Virus record (IMG/VR): IMGVR_UViG_3300037502_002993
Coordinates: 124,001 to 188,000 of that record
DNA length: 64,000 bases
DNA from: a virus
Reading direction: 5' to 3' (one strand)
In this document: positions 8,511 to 16,510 of the stretch, in pieces
Position numbering within the stretch: position 1 is the first letter of the stretch
Layout of the letters: each line of letters starts with the position of its first letter
The notes under the pieces: model-generated
The model's input: the letters and a program-made list of their open reading frames with translations, nothing else
Databases searched by the model: none
Told to the model about the DNA's origin: nothing
Translations under genes and position numbers: made by a program

Positions 8511-9182
8511 TTACAGGTTGTTATCAAGGTGCATGGCTTTCAGATAGACCGACAGTGTCTCCGTGGCCTTTACGGTCCCTGGGAGTTGCTTCTCCAATGC
8601 AGAGACATCCACGTGTCCGGTTTCTTCAATCTGCTTATTCATCTCGTGGTACAATTTGGCATGTCCGCCTCTGGCCTTAATCAACTCAAGGAGCATGTTA
8701 TCAAGACCCTTAGCGGCATTGATCTGCGTTTCCGGGTAGGACATCGAGGCCCCTTTCGATTCACCCGTGACTTGTCCTGTGCGCTCATCGATGACTCGGT
8801 TGTTCTCAGGGATCGAGACTTTCTTTGACAACATCTGAACCTGACGTCTCACGGGTAGATCCACGACAATGTGGGGCACCTCAGTGCGGTAGGTCTTTCC
8901 GGTATCAGGGTCAGTGAGATGAAGATAGTGGAAGAAGTTATAACCCAGTTGATCGGCAATCTGAAAATTGCGTGCCATGTCAATTTTGTGCTCTGACAAA
9001 TTAGGTGCAAAGAGGGCCAGTACCTCCTCTCCCTGCTCCAGGCGGGTCATAAAGGCCTCAAAATCCTTATTGGACATGGCCTTCAAGCGCTTCTCATAGA
9101 TCTCTCGATTAGGCGACCCAGGTAAGAACTGATCGATAAAGTACAGAAGCTCAGCTGTAGCCTCTTCTCTAGGTGTTGTCAT
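8511..9182 (-). CDS. conserved-looking phage protein of unknown role
   Basis: A 223-residue protein; the ATG is preceded by AGGAGC. After a helical N-terminus it has a strand region (YRTEVPHIVVDLPVRRQVQ) and then RTGQVTGESKGASMSYPE followed by the helix INAAKGLDNMLLELIKARGG. This glycine/serine-rich turn followed by a long helix looks like a conserved functional motif, and the wording recalls proteins of giant phages linked to transcription or the virion. I cannot name the family with confidence. It ends in a helix (VKATETLSVYLKAMHL). It lies in the same operon as its neighbours. Confidence 0.6.
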   Translation of the reverse strand: MTTPREEATAELLYFIDQFLPGSPNREIYEKRLKAMSNKDFEAFMTRLEQGEEVLALFAPNLSEHKIDMARNFQIADQLGYNFFHYLHLTDPDTGKTYRTEVPHIVVDLPVRRQVQMLSKKVSIPENNRVIDERTGQVTGESKGASMSYPETQINAAKGLDNMLLELIKARGGHAKLYHEMNKQIEETGHVDVSALEKQLPGTVKATETLSVYLKAMHLDNNL

Positions 9183-9224
9183 GGGGTGGATGCTCCTGTT
9201 AACTCAAAGCCCCCACGCCATGCC

Positions 9225-9662
9225 TCACACCAACATGATTTTAGTGGGACGCTTAGGACGAGGGGAGTGATAGAGGTAGTGCTGAATGGGGGGGAAGCGC
9301 CCATTATCGAGTACAATGACGTGGGTAGCGTAATGAGCGGCCCTTAGGTAGACTTCAAGCCAGGGGGAGGGGACCTCCCAATCAATTTGCTGATAGGTGA
9401 TGTGCGGGTAGTATTCATTACGGAACAGATCATCTAAAAAGTGATCGTCCATCAACTTGGTGTGGAGAAGCACCCATTCGGCATTCTTCTCCCACCAATG
9501 GGGTTGGTCTAAGAACATGGTGACCAACCCCGCTTCATCCGTGTACCCCTCAGGGTGAAGAATCGCAATGCGTGGAGAATGAAGAACCAACTCGTTCCCC
9601 ACGGCGACTTCAATCAGTGAACGAGTCCCCTTAGACAGGCTGGGGGTTTCCTTGGGGTGCAT
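9225..9662 (-). CDS. unknown protein
   Basis: A 145-residue protein whose ATG follows GAGGATTTCT with good spacing. The start overlaps the end of the upstream gene by 32 bp in another frame. Aromatic and histidine-rich stretches occur (FLDQPHWWEKNAEWVLLH, RAAHYATHVIVLDNGRFPP). The C-terminus is basic (SPRPKRPTKIMLV). No family is recognised. Confidence 0.58.
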   Translation of the reverse strand: MHPKETPSLSKGTRSLIEVAVGNELVLHSPRIAILHPEGYTDEAGLVTMFLDQPHWWEKNAEWVLLHTKLMDDHFLDDLFRNEYYPHITYQQIDWEVPSPWLEVYLRAAHYATHVIVLDNGRFPPIQHYLYHSPRPKRPTKIMLV

Positions 9663-9993
9663 AGAAATCCTCAGTAAAGGGACGGGTCACGGTGGGGAAA
9701 CGATGACGCTGGAGGAGTGGGAGAATCTCCCACTCGAACATGGTCAGCCATCCGCGCGGACTGTCAATCGTATCGTCCAGACACACTCTCGCTTCCATTG
9801 AAGGCGCATCAATCTGCGCCAACATGTCACGGAAGAAGTGATTCATGGCACGAATCTCACCCTTGACATGATCGTGCTGAATGCCAGCACTTGGGTGCTC
9901 CTGATAGAACCGGTAGAAGGTATCAGCGAGTTCGGGATCGTAGTGTCGAATCAAGGAGTAGGCCTGAGAGGCCATAAAATTTAACGTTTTCAT
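9631..9993 (-). CDS. unknown protein
   Basis: A 120-residue protein with AAGAGG upstream of its ATG, 11 bp after the stop of the RecA-fold ATPase gene. It is helical with several histidines (QEHPSAGIQHDHVKGEIRAMNHFF). It overlaps the following gene by 32 bp. The close link to the ATPase gene suggests a role in DNA metabolism, but that is only context. Confidence 0.58.
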   Translation of the reverse strand: MKTLNFMASQAYSLIRHYDPELADTFYRFYQEHPSAGIQHDHVKGEIRAMNHFFRDMLAQIDAPSMEARVCLDDTIDSPRGWLTMFEWEILPLLQRHRFPTVTRPFTEDFYAPQGNPQPV

Positions 9994-10004
9994 CTGAAAG
10001 CCTC

Positions 10005-11444
10005 TTATTTCTTTGAACCCTCAGCAAAGCCCAAAGGTTTGATGGTCGCCTTTTGTTCTTCACTAAACCAATAGGGGATGTAAACACCCTGACGCATGCG
10101 TAACAGATCAACAATGGAAAGGAAAGGAAGATGATTTGCCTCGTCCTTAACCGGCACCCAGTAATCTCGGGTATCAAGCAGGACCTCCCAATCATACCCC
10201 ATCTTGATGAGGTCTTGATAAAGCTCTTCCGGGGTACAGAGGATCTCTCCCCACTTCGTGGACTGTAATTGCCACAGCTGGAGAAGGTCTGAGGTGAACT
10301 TTACCGCCTTTCTGAGTTTGGGATCATCATCCAGCTTACGACGCACCTTAGTACGTTGTAATTTAACATCAGGACGCAGGACCATGGCATAGCTTTGCAG
10401 GTTGCCCTCAATACCAAAGCGCCCATTCTCCTTACAGTAATCAAACTCAGTTAATGAGGGTTGGACGCCTTCTGACTGACTGACGATAATGTTGAACGGT
10501 AGTCCCGTCACGCCATTCTTACCGCGCAGGTTTTTGATGGTCAGTTTGACCAAATCCGTATCGCCCTGTACCGCATTGCCATTATCACGGGGGTACTCGG
10601 GGGTCTTGTCTTTGGTCTGCATGGGTTTGTTGGAGAACACCATCCACAGGTTCGTGGGGAGGTCAAAGAACCCCTTGGACACCCCTGCCAGTGTGGTGTC
10701 CTTTTCAAGGAAGGTCAATGGACGCTTGTCCTTGGCATACATCTCCATGTTGATCACATCGGTCACGTGGGCCGTCATGAACATGTAGATACCACCCCGC
10801 GGTACCAGCTGAGTGAGCTGATTGAACATCTGCTTCTTGGCTTTACCGCTGTTCATCGCTTCGGTGTTCAGGTCAGACTCACCGATCTTACCCTTGTCGT
10901 AAATGGTCTCAGTGGTTGAGATATTGAACTTCGACAGGGAGTCGATATCCACCTGAGCTGGATAGATGGCTTTATGGACCTCACTGTCCTTACCAACAAA
11001 CGGGGTTTCGTACAGGTGTTTGTCTTGTTCCTTACCGCGCTGCTTGACGACCTCTTTAAAGATATTGAAGAACTCATCCCCGTTATAGCGAGACACATCC
11101 GTAAAAGCAAAGGAGTCGTCTTCATAAAAGTCGATTGACGCAAGGTAGCTGTCCATCTTCTGGTACTTCGTCAGCCGCTGGATCGGGAACAGGGTGGCCT
11201 CACTGTCATAGATCAGGGTATCGGTTTCACGGAATGCCCGCTTGACCATGCTATTCATGTACATCAGGAGTTCTGACTTAAAGTTGTTCGGCCGTGCCAC
11301 GATCCCAGTGATGCCTGCAACCCCACCATTGAGGATATACTCCCCATGGCGACCGGGTTGATAGTGCCCAGATGAAATATCAAACAGACACCCTACATTG
11401 ATGGCCGGGCGGTAGATGGGCGGCAGAAAACGATTCTTAAACAT
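10005..11444 (-). CDS. RecA-fold ATPase (RecA/RadA-like)
   Basis: A 479-residue protein. Near residues 47-60 a strand GITGIVARPNNFKSELLMYM occupies the place of a RecA-type P-loop. The expected G-K-S/T is altered to F-K-S, with the lysine and serine kept. A later strand, GIYMFMTAHVTDV, resembles RecA/KaiC motif region 3, and a preceding aspartate-containing strand (TLIYDSEATL) is compatible with the core fold. Likely role: recombination, or an ATPase that acts on DNA. It begins a minus-strand operon down to 7010 and diverges from the + strand gene at 11598. The same NFKS P-loop variant occurs in the DnaB-like helicase at 62621. Fold likely; exact function open. Confidence 0.6.
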   Translation of the reverse strand: MFKNRFLPPIYRPAINVGCLFDISSGHYQPGRHGEYILNGGVAGITGIVARPNNFKSELLMYMNSMVKRAFRETDTLIYDSEATLFPIQRLTKYQKMDSYLASIDFYEDDSFAFTDVSRYNGDEFFNIFKEVVKQRGKEQDKHLYETPFVGKDSEVHKAIYPAQVDIDSLSKFNISTTETIYDKGKIGESDLNTEAMNSGKAKKQMFNQLTQLVPRGGIYMFMTAHVTDVINMEMYAKDKRPLTFLEKDTTLAGVSKGFFDLPTNLWMVFSNKPMQTKDKTPEYPRDNGNAVQGDTDLVKLTIKNLRGKNGVTGLPFNIIVSQSEGVQPSLTEFDYCKENGRFGIEGNLQSYAMVLRPDVKLQRTKVRRKLDDDPKLRKAVKFTSDLLQLWQLQSTKWGEILCTPEELYQDLIKMGYDWEVLLDTRDYWVPVKDEANHLPFLSIVDLLRMRQGVYIPYWFSEEQKATIKPLGFAEGSKK

Positions 11445-11597
11445 GAAGGTTCTTTTCCCTATAGGTAACGTTAGGTGACTTGGTCAATGGATGAAGGATG
11501 TCAGTAGCGCACGTAGGTGATTTCACATTCTTGGAATTCTATGACGACGACGCCATGGTTGAACGTTGGTCTTATCCACTCCAAGAGGAACGCCTTA

Positions 11598-12443
11598 ATG
11601 ACCCAACACACTTTCCGTCAGCTGTACACTGCATTAGAAGAGTTTCGAGAGGTTGGCAATAACGAAACCGTCTCCAACGAAAGTATTCGTCAGTTCCTCA
11701 CTAACCGAGCTCCTAAGTTGGTCTCTTTATTGAGCGATGTGTTCCGCACCCTATCCACTTGGGATTATAGCCAGCCCGAAGTGCTCAATGTGCGTTCGAT
11801 CGAAGGGGTGCTCAGGAAAGCGGATTTCCAGGAGCTTGAAGGGGTGCTGATGATGAAGCCGGTGGGCTTCAATACCAAGCAGGGTCCTCTTGATGTGTAT
11901 GCCCAACAACTGCTTGACAGACAGGTGGACTCTCTGGTATTGACCAAGGATGTCCTGTCTCGTGTACAGGATGTGCTGAGTGGGTACGTGAGTGACCCTG
12001 AGGCACTCAAGGAGAGGGCTAGGGAGCCGCGAGTACTCAAGGAGCAACTCACTGCCCTTGCTCGGTACAAAGAGCGTGAGGCGCCCTGGTTGGTCGAGGG
12101 AAACCGCACCCACGAGGCTGACTTCACCGTCCTGTTCCATAACCTTAAAGCTTTCAGTGAAACCGCACGACTGGTCAATGCCGTGAACGCCAAACGCTGG
12201 TCAGTGGCCCCACCGAAAGAGGTGGCTATGCGCGGCCAATCCCTTAGTCGAGTAGCAGAAGCCCTTCAGCAGATAATGGAAGGGGGCGGTGTAGTGCCTC
12301 ATCGGGATACCCTTCTTCTTCTGGCCAGTGAGATCGAACTCGCTGCGCTTTGGCTTGAATGGTATTCCGTCCTCACTACTCGCATCATGGACCTGACGGC
12401 GGCTATGAAAACCAATGAACGTAAACTCATGAGGGTTCTGTAA
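11598..12443 (+). CDS. unknown helical protein upstream of lectin-like fibre gene
   Basis: A 281-residue, mainly helical protein. The ATG at 11598 (MTQHTFRQLYTALEEF) is preceded by AAGAGGAA and is preferred to an upstream start at 11517. Long amphipathic helices dominate (FSETARLVNAVNAKRW, GQSLSRVAEALQQIMEG). Its TAA overlaps the ATG of the next gene, giving strong translational coupling to the hypervariable fibre protein. It could therefore be a fibre-attachment or chaperone protein, by context only. A comparable gene is not immediately upstream of the other two paralogues. Confidence 0.6.
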   Translation: MTQHTFRQLYTALEEFREVGNNETVSNESIRQFLTNRAPKLVSLLSDVFRTLSTWDYSQPEVLNVRSIEGVLRKADFQELEGVLMMKPVGFNTKQGPLDVYAQQLLDRQVDSLVLTKDVLSRVQDVLSGYVSDPEALKERAREPRVLKEQLTALARYKEREAPWLVEGNRTHEADFTVLFHNLKAFSETARLVNAVNAKRWSVAPPKEVAMRGQSLSRVAEALQQIMEGGGVVPHRDTLLLLASEIELAALWLEWYSVLTTRIMDLTAAMKTNERKLMRVL

Positions 12444-13276
12444 TGAGGAATCGTCATTTAAGGGGCACTAGCTCACAGCTGAATCAGTTGAACATGGAGG
12501 CCGGTTCGTTAGCTATTGATACCGAAAAGAACGCTCTGCGCTTCTATGATGGAGAAACCCAAGGCGGGTTTGAGGTGTTAGGCACCCGGGCCTATGAACC
12601 CCCGCCTTTACCAGGGCCTCAAACACTGGTAGGAGGAGACCTCCAGGCGGGGTTCTATGGAGAAACCACTCCTGAGGAGTTCATCTCCTACGGTGCGTTA
12701 AGCACTTTGGTAGGGCTCTCCGCGGGGACCCTCCAGCATGATGCTGAATCCTTCTGGCTGAAGTTCAGTCTCGATGGGTCCCCGCTGTACGTCATGAAGA
12801 AGCCTGCACGACACACGGTGTCGTGGGATCAGCTGCACGCGGCGGGCCTGGTCTTTGGGACCAACACTGTGGAGATTGATGGACTCACCTACCAGGTCCG
12901 CCTCCTCAAAGGGGCCAACTCCGACCCCACCACCGATGCCACGGGCTGGGACATCCCCACCAGCCATGGGTCGGAGTGGAACCGACTCATCTACCCCGTG
13001 CACTCAGGCGTACACACCGACACCCGCAACCCCAGTGTGCACAGTGACCCCACGGCCGCGCCCTTCGGCGCCTGGGCGCAGTACAGTGACGCGGATCTGG
13101 TATTGCGTGGTACCGACAATGGTCGCGCCAACTGGTGTCAGGAAACCCCCGCCACCAGCACCAATCGCGTGCCTCGTGGTGCTTCTGGTGTTACGCGCTT
13201 GGATCGCGCTCCCTCTTCGTTTACGAATTCGACTTACGGTTGGAGAGCGGTACTCGTCCCCATCTTAGACAACTGA
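12443..13276 (+). CDS. lectin-like fibre protein with hypervariable C-terminus (copy A)
   Basis: A 277-residue protein, one of three paralogues (others at 27452 and 47740). The N-terminus (RGTSSQLNQLN...GSLAIDTEKNALRFYDG) is a short attachment module. The middle has the pattern W-LKFSLDGSPLYVMKKPARHTVSWDQLHAAG, YQVRLLKG and GSEWNRLIYPVHSG. I associate this pattern with the C-type-lectin-like domain of phage receptor-binding proteins diversified by retroelements. The C-terminus, from residue 229 to GWRAVLVP, holds the variable codons. Inferred role: host receptor recognition. It is translationally coupled to the gene before it and followed by 120-bp tandem repeats and a terminator. Confidence 0.78.
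   Translation: MRNRHLRGTSSQLNQLNMEAGSLAIDTEKNALRFYDGETQGGFEVLGTRAYEPPPLPGPQTLVGGDLQAGFYGETTPEEFISYGALSTLVGLSAGTLQHDAESFWLKFSLDGSPLYVMKKPARHTVSWDQLHAAGLVFGTNTVEIDGLTYQVRLLKGANSDPTTDATGWDIPTSHGSEWNRLIYPVHSGVHTDTRNPSVHSDPTAAPFGAWAQYSDADLVLRGTDNGRANWCQETPATSTNRVPRGASGVTRLDRAPSSFTNSTYGWRAVLVPILDN
13127..13237 (+). other. hypervariable region A (DGR-like VR)
   Basis: 37 codons between conserved GACAATGGTCGC and GGTTGGAGAGC. Against copies B (27491-27601) and C (48421-48531), about 15 codons differ. The changes sit almost wholly at codon positions 1 and 2, with a pyrimidine third base retained (GCT/CTT/AAT, CGC/TTC/ACC, TTT/GGT/ACT). The codons between them are identical in all three. This is the pattern left by adenine mutagenesis of AAY codons. 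Confidence 0.75.
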
Positions 13277-13430
13277 TGGGCACTCACACCGCTCACCGAT
13301 GGAGGCGTGCAGTCCTCGTGCCGGTATAACGCCACCGTCACACGGACCGCCCACCACTGGGGGAGAGCAGTCCTCGTCCCCATCCTAAACGACTGATGAG
13401 CACTCACACCGCTCACCGATGGGGGCGTGC
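13247..13430. repeat. 120-bp tandem repeats after hypervariable region A
   Basis: The last codons and stop of copy A (T1, around CTCGTCCCCATCTTAGACAA) recur 120 bp later, at 13367-13430. In between is a second tail, T2 (GCAGTCCTCGTGCCGGTATA, 13309-13328). Each T1 is itself an imperfect inverted repeat GCGGT...CACCGC. The same module follows copy B, and it is rearranged after copy C. Confidence 0.8.
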
Positions 13431-13455
13431 TGTCCTTCAGTTAGTTATCTAAAGT

Positions 13456-13490
13456 GACATAAACCCCTCCCGTAATGGGAGGGGTTCTTT
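13456..13490. terminator. bidirectional hairpin terminator
   Basis: GACATAA, stem AACCCCTCCC/GGGAGGGGTT (13462-13471 with 13477-13486), then TTCTTT. It lies between convergent gene ends at 13276 and 13526. It lacks the TATGCC tag of most relatives. Confidence 0.75.
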
Positions 13491-13525
13491 CTACGTTTAC
13501 GCAGAGTCGGTCTTCGGACCGACGT

Positions 13526-13966
13526 CTATGCTGTACCTTTAGAGTACTGACTCGTCTCTGGGTTTTGATACTGTTCTCTTAACCAAACCACTAACCGTTC
13601 AATGTCTTCTCGCCGCTGCTCAGCATCTGCATACCAAAGCCAACACGGGGTTTTCTTCACGAGGCGGTGCACATAGTGATCCTCGTTTTTCAGACAGACT
13701 CGGTAGATGGGTAGTAGGCGCTTCCACACCCAGCGTGATACCAATGCGGGAAACTTCATCTCCTTGGCCCTTGAGTTCAGTTCAAACTCCTGACTGAACG
13801 TCTGTAGGCGTTGGAGACTCATGTCTTCATCGTCGGTTAATCGCGCGTAGAGGGAAGTTAACACAAACATCCGTTTTAGTGAATCGGGTGTTCGGTACCA
13901 AAAGACAAACCAAATGATGACCAGGGGGTTATAGGTCTTGGTGTATGCTGTATGTATCAGCAACAT
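13526..13966 (-). CDS. unknown small protein downstream of RNase H
   Basis: A 146-residue basic protein. The ATG at 13966 lies 8 bases after AAAGGAG, and that ribosome binding site overlaps the end of the RNase H gene, so the pair is coupled. An in-frame GTG at 13975 is the alternative. The sequence is helical and arginine-rich (RAKEMKFPALVSRWVWKRLLPIY), with TPCWLWYADAEQRREDIERLVVWLREQ. No family is recognised. It may assist the nuclease, but only position suggests this. Confidence 0.58.
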   Translation of the reverse strand: MLLIHTAYTKTYNPLVIIWFVFWYRTPDSLKRMFVLTSLYARLTDDEDMSLQRLQTFSQEFELNSRAKEMKFPALVSRWVWKRLLPIYRVCLKNEDHYVHRLVKKTPCWLWYADAEQRREDIERLVVWLREQYQNPETSQYSKGTA

Positions 13967-13971
13967 GGAGA

Positions 13972-15489
13972 TCACTCCTTTGGGATTAAGAAGTTGGTGT
14001 AAGGGGATTGGTACAAGATGTCACCCACTTCCGTTTCAATGATAAAACCGAAGCTGTAGCTAAAGGGCCCCCCTGCAATCAAAAACAGGGTGACTTTTGG
14101 CTTGTGATCCGCTAACCGCGCTAAGGTATTGCGTTCAGGAAGATCCACCCCAAGAAGTGCGGGGAGTTGTCGTGCCTTCCCTTTGTGCTCAAACCGAAAA
14201 ATCCATTTGGCCAGGCCATTGACGATCTCAGGCTTGAGCTTTAGTACGGGCTTAGGATCTTTTTTGCCCTTTAGCTCCTCAACGTAAAGTTGATCGGTAA
14301 CATCCACCTTCATTATCCCGCGTCCTTCCTTCCCTGCGAGGTGGTCTGTCAGTTGCCTTTGCATCCCATTGAACACATCAACCCCTTCCATGGCAAGCCC
14401 TGGGGGGTCAATGGTGATAGAAACCAACTCGTCTTGAACCGTTGTGATACTGCGGTTCATCGGGTTAACGATCAACCCCGTTGTCCCAAGGGTTAGGATG
14501 CGCTGTTTCACAGCTGGTTTAAATGCATGGTCGAGTCTCACTTTAACGAGGTCCACCACGTCCCTTACATGCGCTTGCTCGTGCTGCGTTTTTAGTAGTT
14601 CCAAAAACACATCAGGTTCATCAAGGCGCATGACACAGAAGGATGCATCCGCAATACGCCGTCCGAGAAGTAAGTCAGTTTTCGCATGACGCGTTAACAA
14701 ACTGTCTTCTTTCTTATGGGCGTAGTTTGACATGGCTCCCAGATGGTAGAAGTAATAGAACTGCCCCATGTCATTAGGTAGTGACTTCCCACCGATGGAA
14801 AATACCATACGGGTTTTCAAGATCAGAGGGTTATGGTCATTCTTGGGGTTGTGATAACCTTGGGGGTCGGATTCGCGCTTGATAAACGGGGCGGTCACCC
14901 CACCGCCGTTCTTTGCGTTAAGATCGGCCTGATCATTTCCAGGACACCCTGAGTGACCTTTTACCCACGTCCAAGTGATCTTACCGCCAATGGCCTGAAA
15001 GTCCGCTTCCTCTTTCTGGAGCGCCTCCCACAATTCACGATTGGCAACGTCGTTACCGGTTGTGGTTTTCCAGCCGTTCTTTGCCCAACGCTTAACCCAA
15101 CCCGTAATGCCCTTTCGGACGTACTCACTGTCGAGGCGTAAGGTAAGGGTCTTTACTTCGTAGTGGCGCGCTAATCGAATGCCCTCGACCGCCGCTTGCA
15201 GCTCTCCGACGTTGTTGGATTGACTTCCATTGACTCTGCCGAAAGCGTCAATGTAAAACAACGGCGTGACGGTTCCTGGGTACTCAACTTTATCATACCC
15301 TTCTTTGGTGGGAAGTGATTTGATACCGATCCCACGGGTTAATGGGGTGGCTTTGTACGCATAGCCGTGAATGCCCCATCCTGTCACTTGACGTCTAAAG
15401 CTGCCATCGATGTAGAGTACGAGCCCTTCCGCTTCTGACAGGGCAGATTCGAACGCTGAGCCTACCGTGTATTCTTTACGTACCGTCAT
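13972..15489 (-). CDS. RNase H domain protein with long C-terminal extension
   Basis: A 505-residue protein. Residues about 22-195 are a type 1 RNase H: LYIDGSF (first Asp), NNVGELQAAVEGI (Glu), TLRLDSEYV (second Asp), and WVKGHSGCPGNDQAD (His loop and last Asp). All four acidic catalytic residues are present. The enzyme cuts the RNA of RNA-DNA hybrids, for example replication primers. The remaining 300 residues are not recognised; E. coli RNase HI is about 155 residues, so two thirds of this protein is extra. The extension is alpha/beta, includes ELVSITIDPPGLAMEG, and may bind a partner or nucleic acid. The gene lies just upstream of the small gene ending at 13526. Confidence 0.85.
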   Translation of the reverse strand: MTVRKEYTVGSAFESALSEAEGLVLYIDGSFRRQVTGWGIHGYAYKATPLTRGIGIKSLPTKEGYDKVEYPGTVTPLFYIDAFGRVNGSQSNNVGELQAAVEGIRLARHYEVKTLTLRLDSEYVRKGITGWVKRWAKNGWKTTTGNDVANRELWEALQKEEADFQAIGGKITWTWVKGHSGCPGNDQADLNAKNGGGVTAPFIKRESDPQGYHNPKNDHNPLILKTRMVFSIGGKSLPNDMGQFYYFYHLGAMSNYAHKKEDSLLTRHAKTDLLLGRRIADASFCVMRLDEPDVFLELLKTQHEQAHVRDVVDLVKVRLDHAFKPAVKQRILTLGTTGLIVNPMNRSITTVQDELVSITIDPPGLAMEGVDVFNGMQRQLTDHLAGKEGRGIMKVDVTDQLYVEELKGKKDPKPVLKLKPEIVNGLAKWIFRFEHKGKARQLPALLGVDLPERNTLARLADHKPKVTLFLIAGGPFSYSFGFIIETEVGDILYQSPYTNFLIPKE

Positions 15490-15559
15490 GTGGCTATTCC
15501 ATTCCCTTAATGGTTAATCAAACTATTCCCTTCAGGCGTAGAAGATGACATAGGCCACA

Positions 15560-15982
15560 TTAACAGTCCTGTAGGTACTGGCGGTAGGCTTCCTCGTACT
15601 CCGCCCTGACTTCTGAGATGTAATGGCGTAGCTGGAGGATGTGTTCCACCAGTAACGCTTCCGATTCCTGATAACTTAAAGTGTCGATGCTTTCAGGTCT
15701 GGCAATCTCAGGAATGGGTGGAAAGGGTGGTTGATCATAAAACGAACAAGTGGTGTGGTCAGCGTCCGGCGCAGACACCGACTCGGGCACCAATACCCGC
15801 TCCACCACCGGTGGTTGGGGCAGTGGCTCTGGCGCAATGGTTTGCTGATCCACCATTACCGTCGTGTTGACTTCTGGGGACTTCACTACAATGGGAATTA
15901 CCAGAGGGGGTGGGGTATCTACTATGACAACACACCCTGACAAGCTCGCGCCCATCAATGCCCCCACCCAACCGCTCCTCAT
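15560..15982 (-). CDS. outer-membrane lipoprotein spanin (Rz1-like)
   Basis: A 140-residue protein. The ATG at 15982 follows a perfect AAGGAGG. The N-terminus MRSGWVGALMGASLSGC has a lipoprotein signal with lipobox LSGC. After it comes a proline-rich linker (PPPLVIPIVVKSPE, PEPLPQPPVVERV), as in o-spanins, and then a C-terminal coiled coil (ALLVEHILQLRHYISEVRAEYEEAYRQYL). The i-spanin candidate ends 11 bp upstream. Together they should fuse the inner and outer membranes in the last step of lysis. It is longer than lambda Rz1. Assignment rests on topology and pairing. Confidence 0.72.
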   Translation of the reverse strand: MRSGWVGALMGASLSGCVVIVDTPPPLVIPIVVKSPEVNTTVMVDQQTIAPEPLPQPPVVERVLVPESVSAPDADHTTCSFYDQPPFPPIPEIARPESIDTLSYQESEALLVEHILQLRHYISEVRAEYEEAYRQYLQDC

Positions 15983-15993
15983 GGTAAACCTCC

Positions 15994-16329
15994 TTATCGA
16001 AACAGTTCGCGCATTCTTCGATCGGCATCCCAATCGCCCGTCGCGGCACACTCGCCGCGCACGGTCTCGATCTCTTGGGCAATCACCGAAAGGCGCGCTT
16101 CCTGCCGCTCACTCTCACGTATCAGTTGACGATTCTCAGTCTGGAGGGCCGATACGTGTTTCATGGACACGAAAAAAGAGTAGGTCATCAGCAGGAACAG
16201 ACAGAACATGATCAGAAACAGTCGGTTCTTGGCTAAGACATACGTAACGGGGCGACCTCCGAAAACAACACGACCGACGAACGGCCATGCCCAGGTCAAC
16301 AACTTAAACGCTATCTTCAGGTATGTCAT
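15994..16329 (-). CDS. inner-membrane spanin (Rz-like)
   Basis: A 111-residue protein starting at 16329 (GAGGTAAGC before the ATG). A membrane segment, RLFLIMFCLFLLMTYSFFVSM, lies at about residues 35-55. It is followed by a periplasmic coiled coil, ALQTENRQLIRESERQEARLSVIAQEIE, and a cysteine. This is the layout of an i-spanin. The lipoprotein gene follows after 11 bp. In lambda the two genes are nested; here they are in tandem. It diverges from the + strand gene at 16511 over a 180-bp region. Confidence 0.7.
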   Translation of the reverse strand: MTYLKIAFKLLTWAWPFVGRVVFGGRPVTYVLAKNRLFLIMFCLFLLMTYSFFVSMKHVSALQTENRQLIRESERQEARLSVIAQEIETVRGECAATGDWDADRRMRELFR

Positions 16330-16510
16330 GCTTACCTCGGTTGTCTCGTAGCTCGGTGGGCTGTATAGGCCCCGACACAGCATACTTCTTGAGACAACCC
16401 CACGTATTACACACTTGTCTTCTGTGGGATTTCCCTGCGTAATGCTAACTCCGGGCGATTTTATGATGGCTTAGGTGAATTGACTGACTCAACAACGGAG
16501 TATTGTCACT

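Noticed and set aside
13247-13430. CRISPR-like or IS-like repeats after the fibre genes
   Set aside because: There are only two to three copies, no regular short spacers, no cas genes and no transposase. The repeat contains the coding end of the fibre gene.
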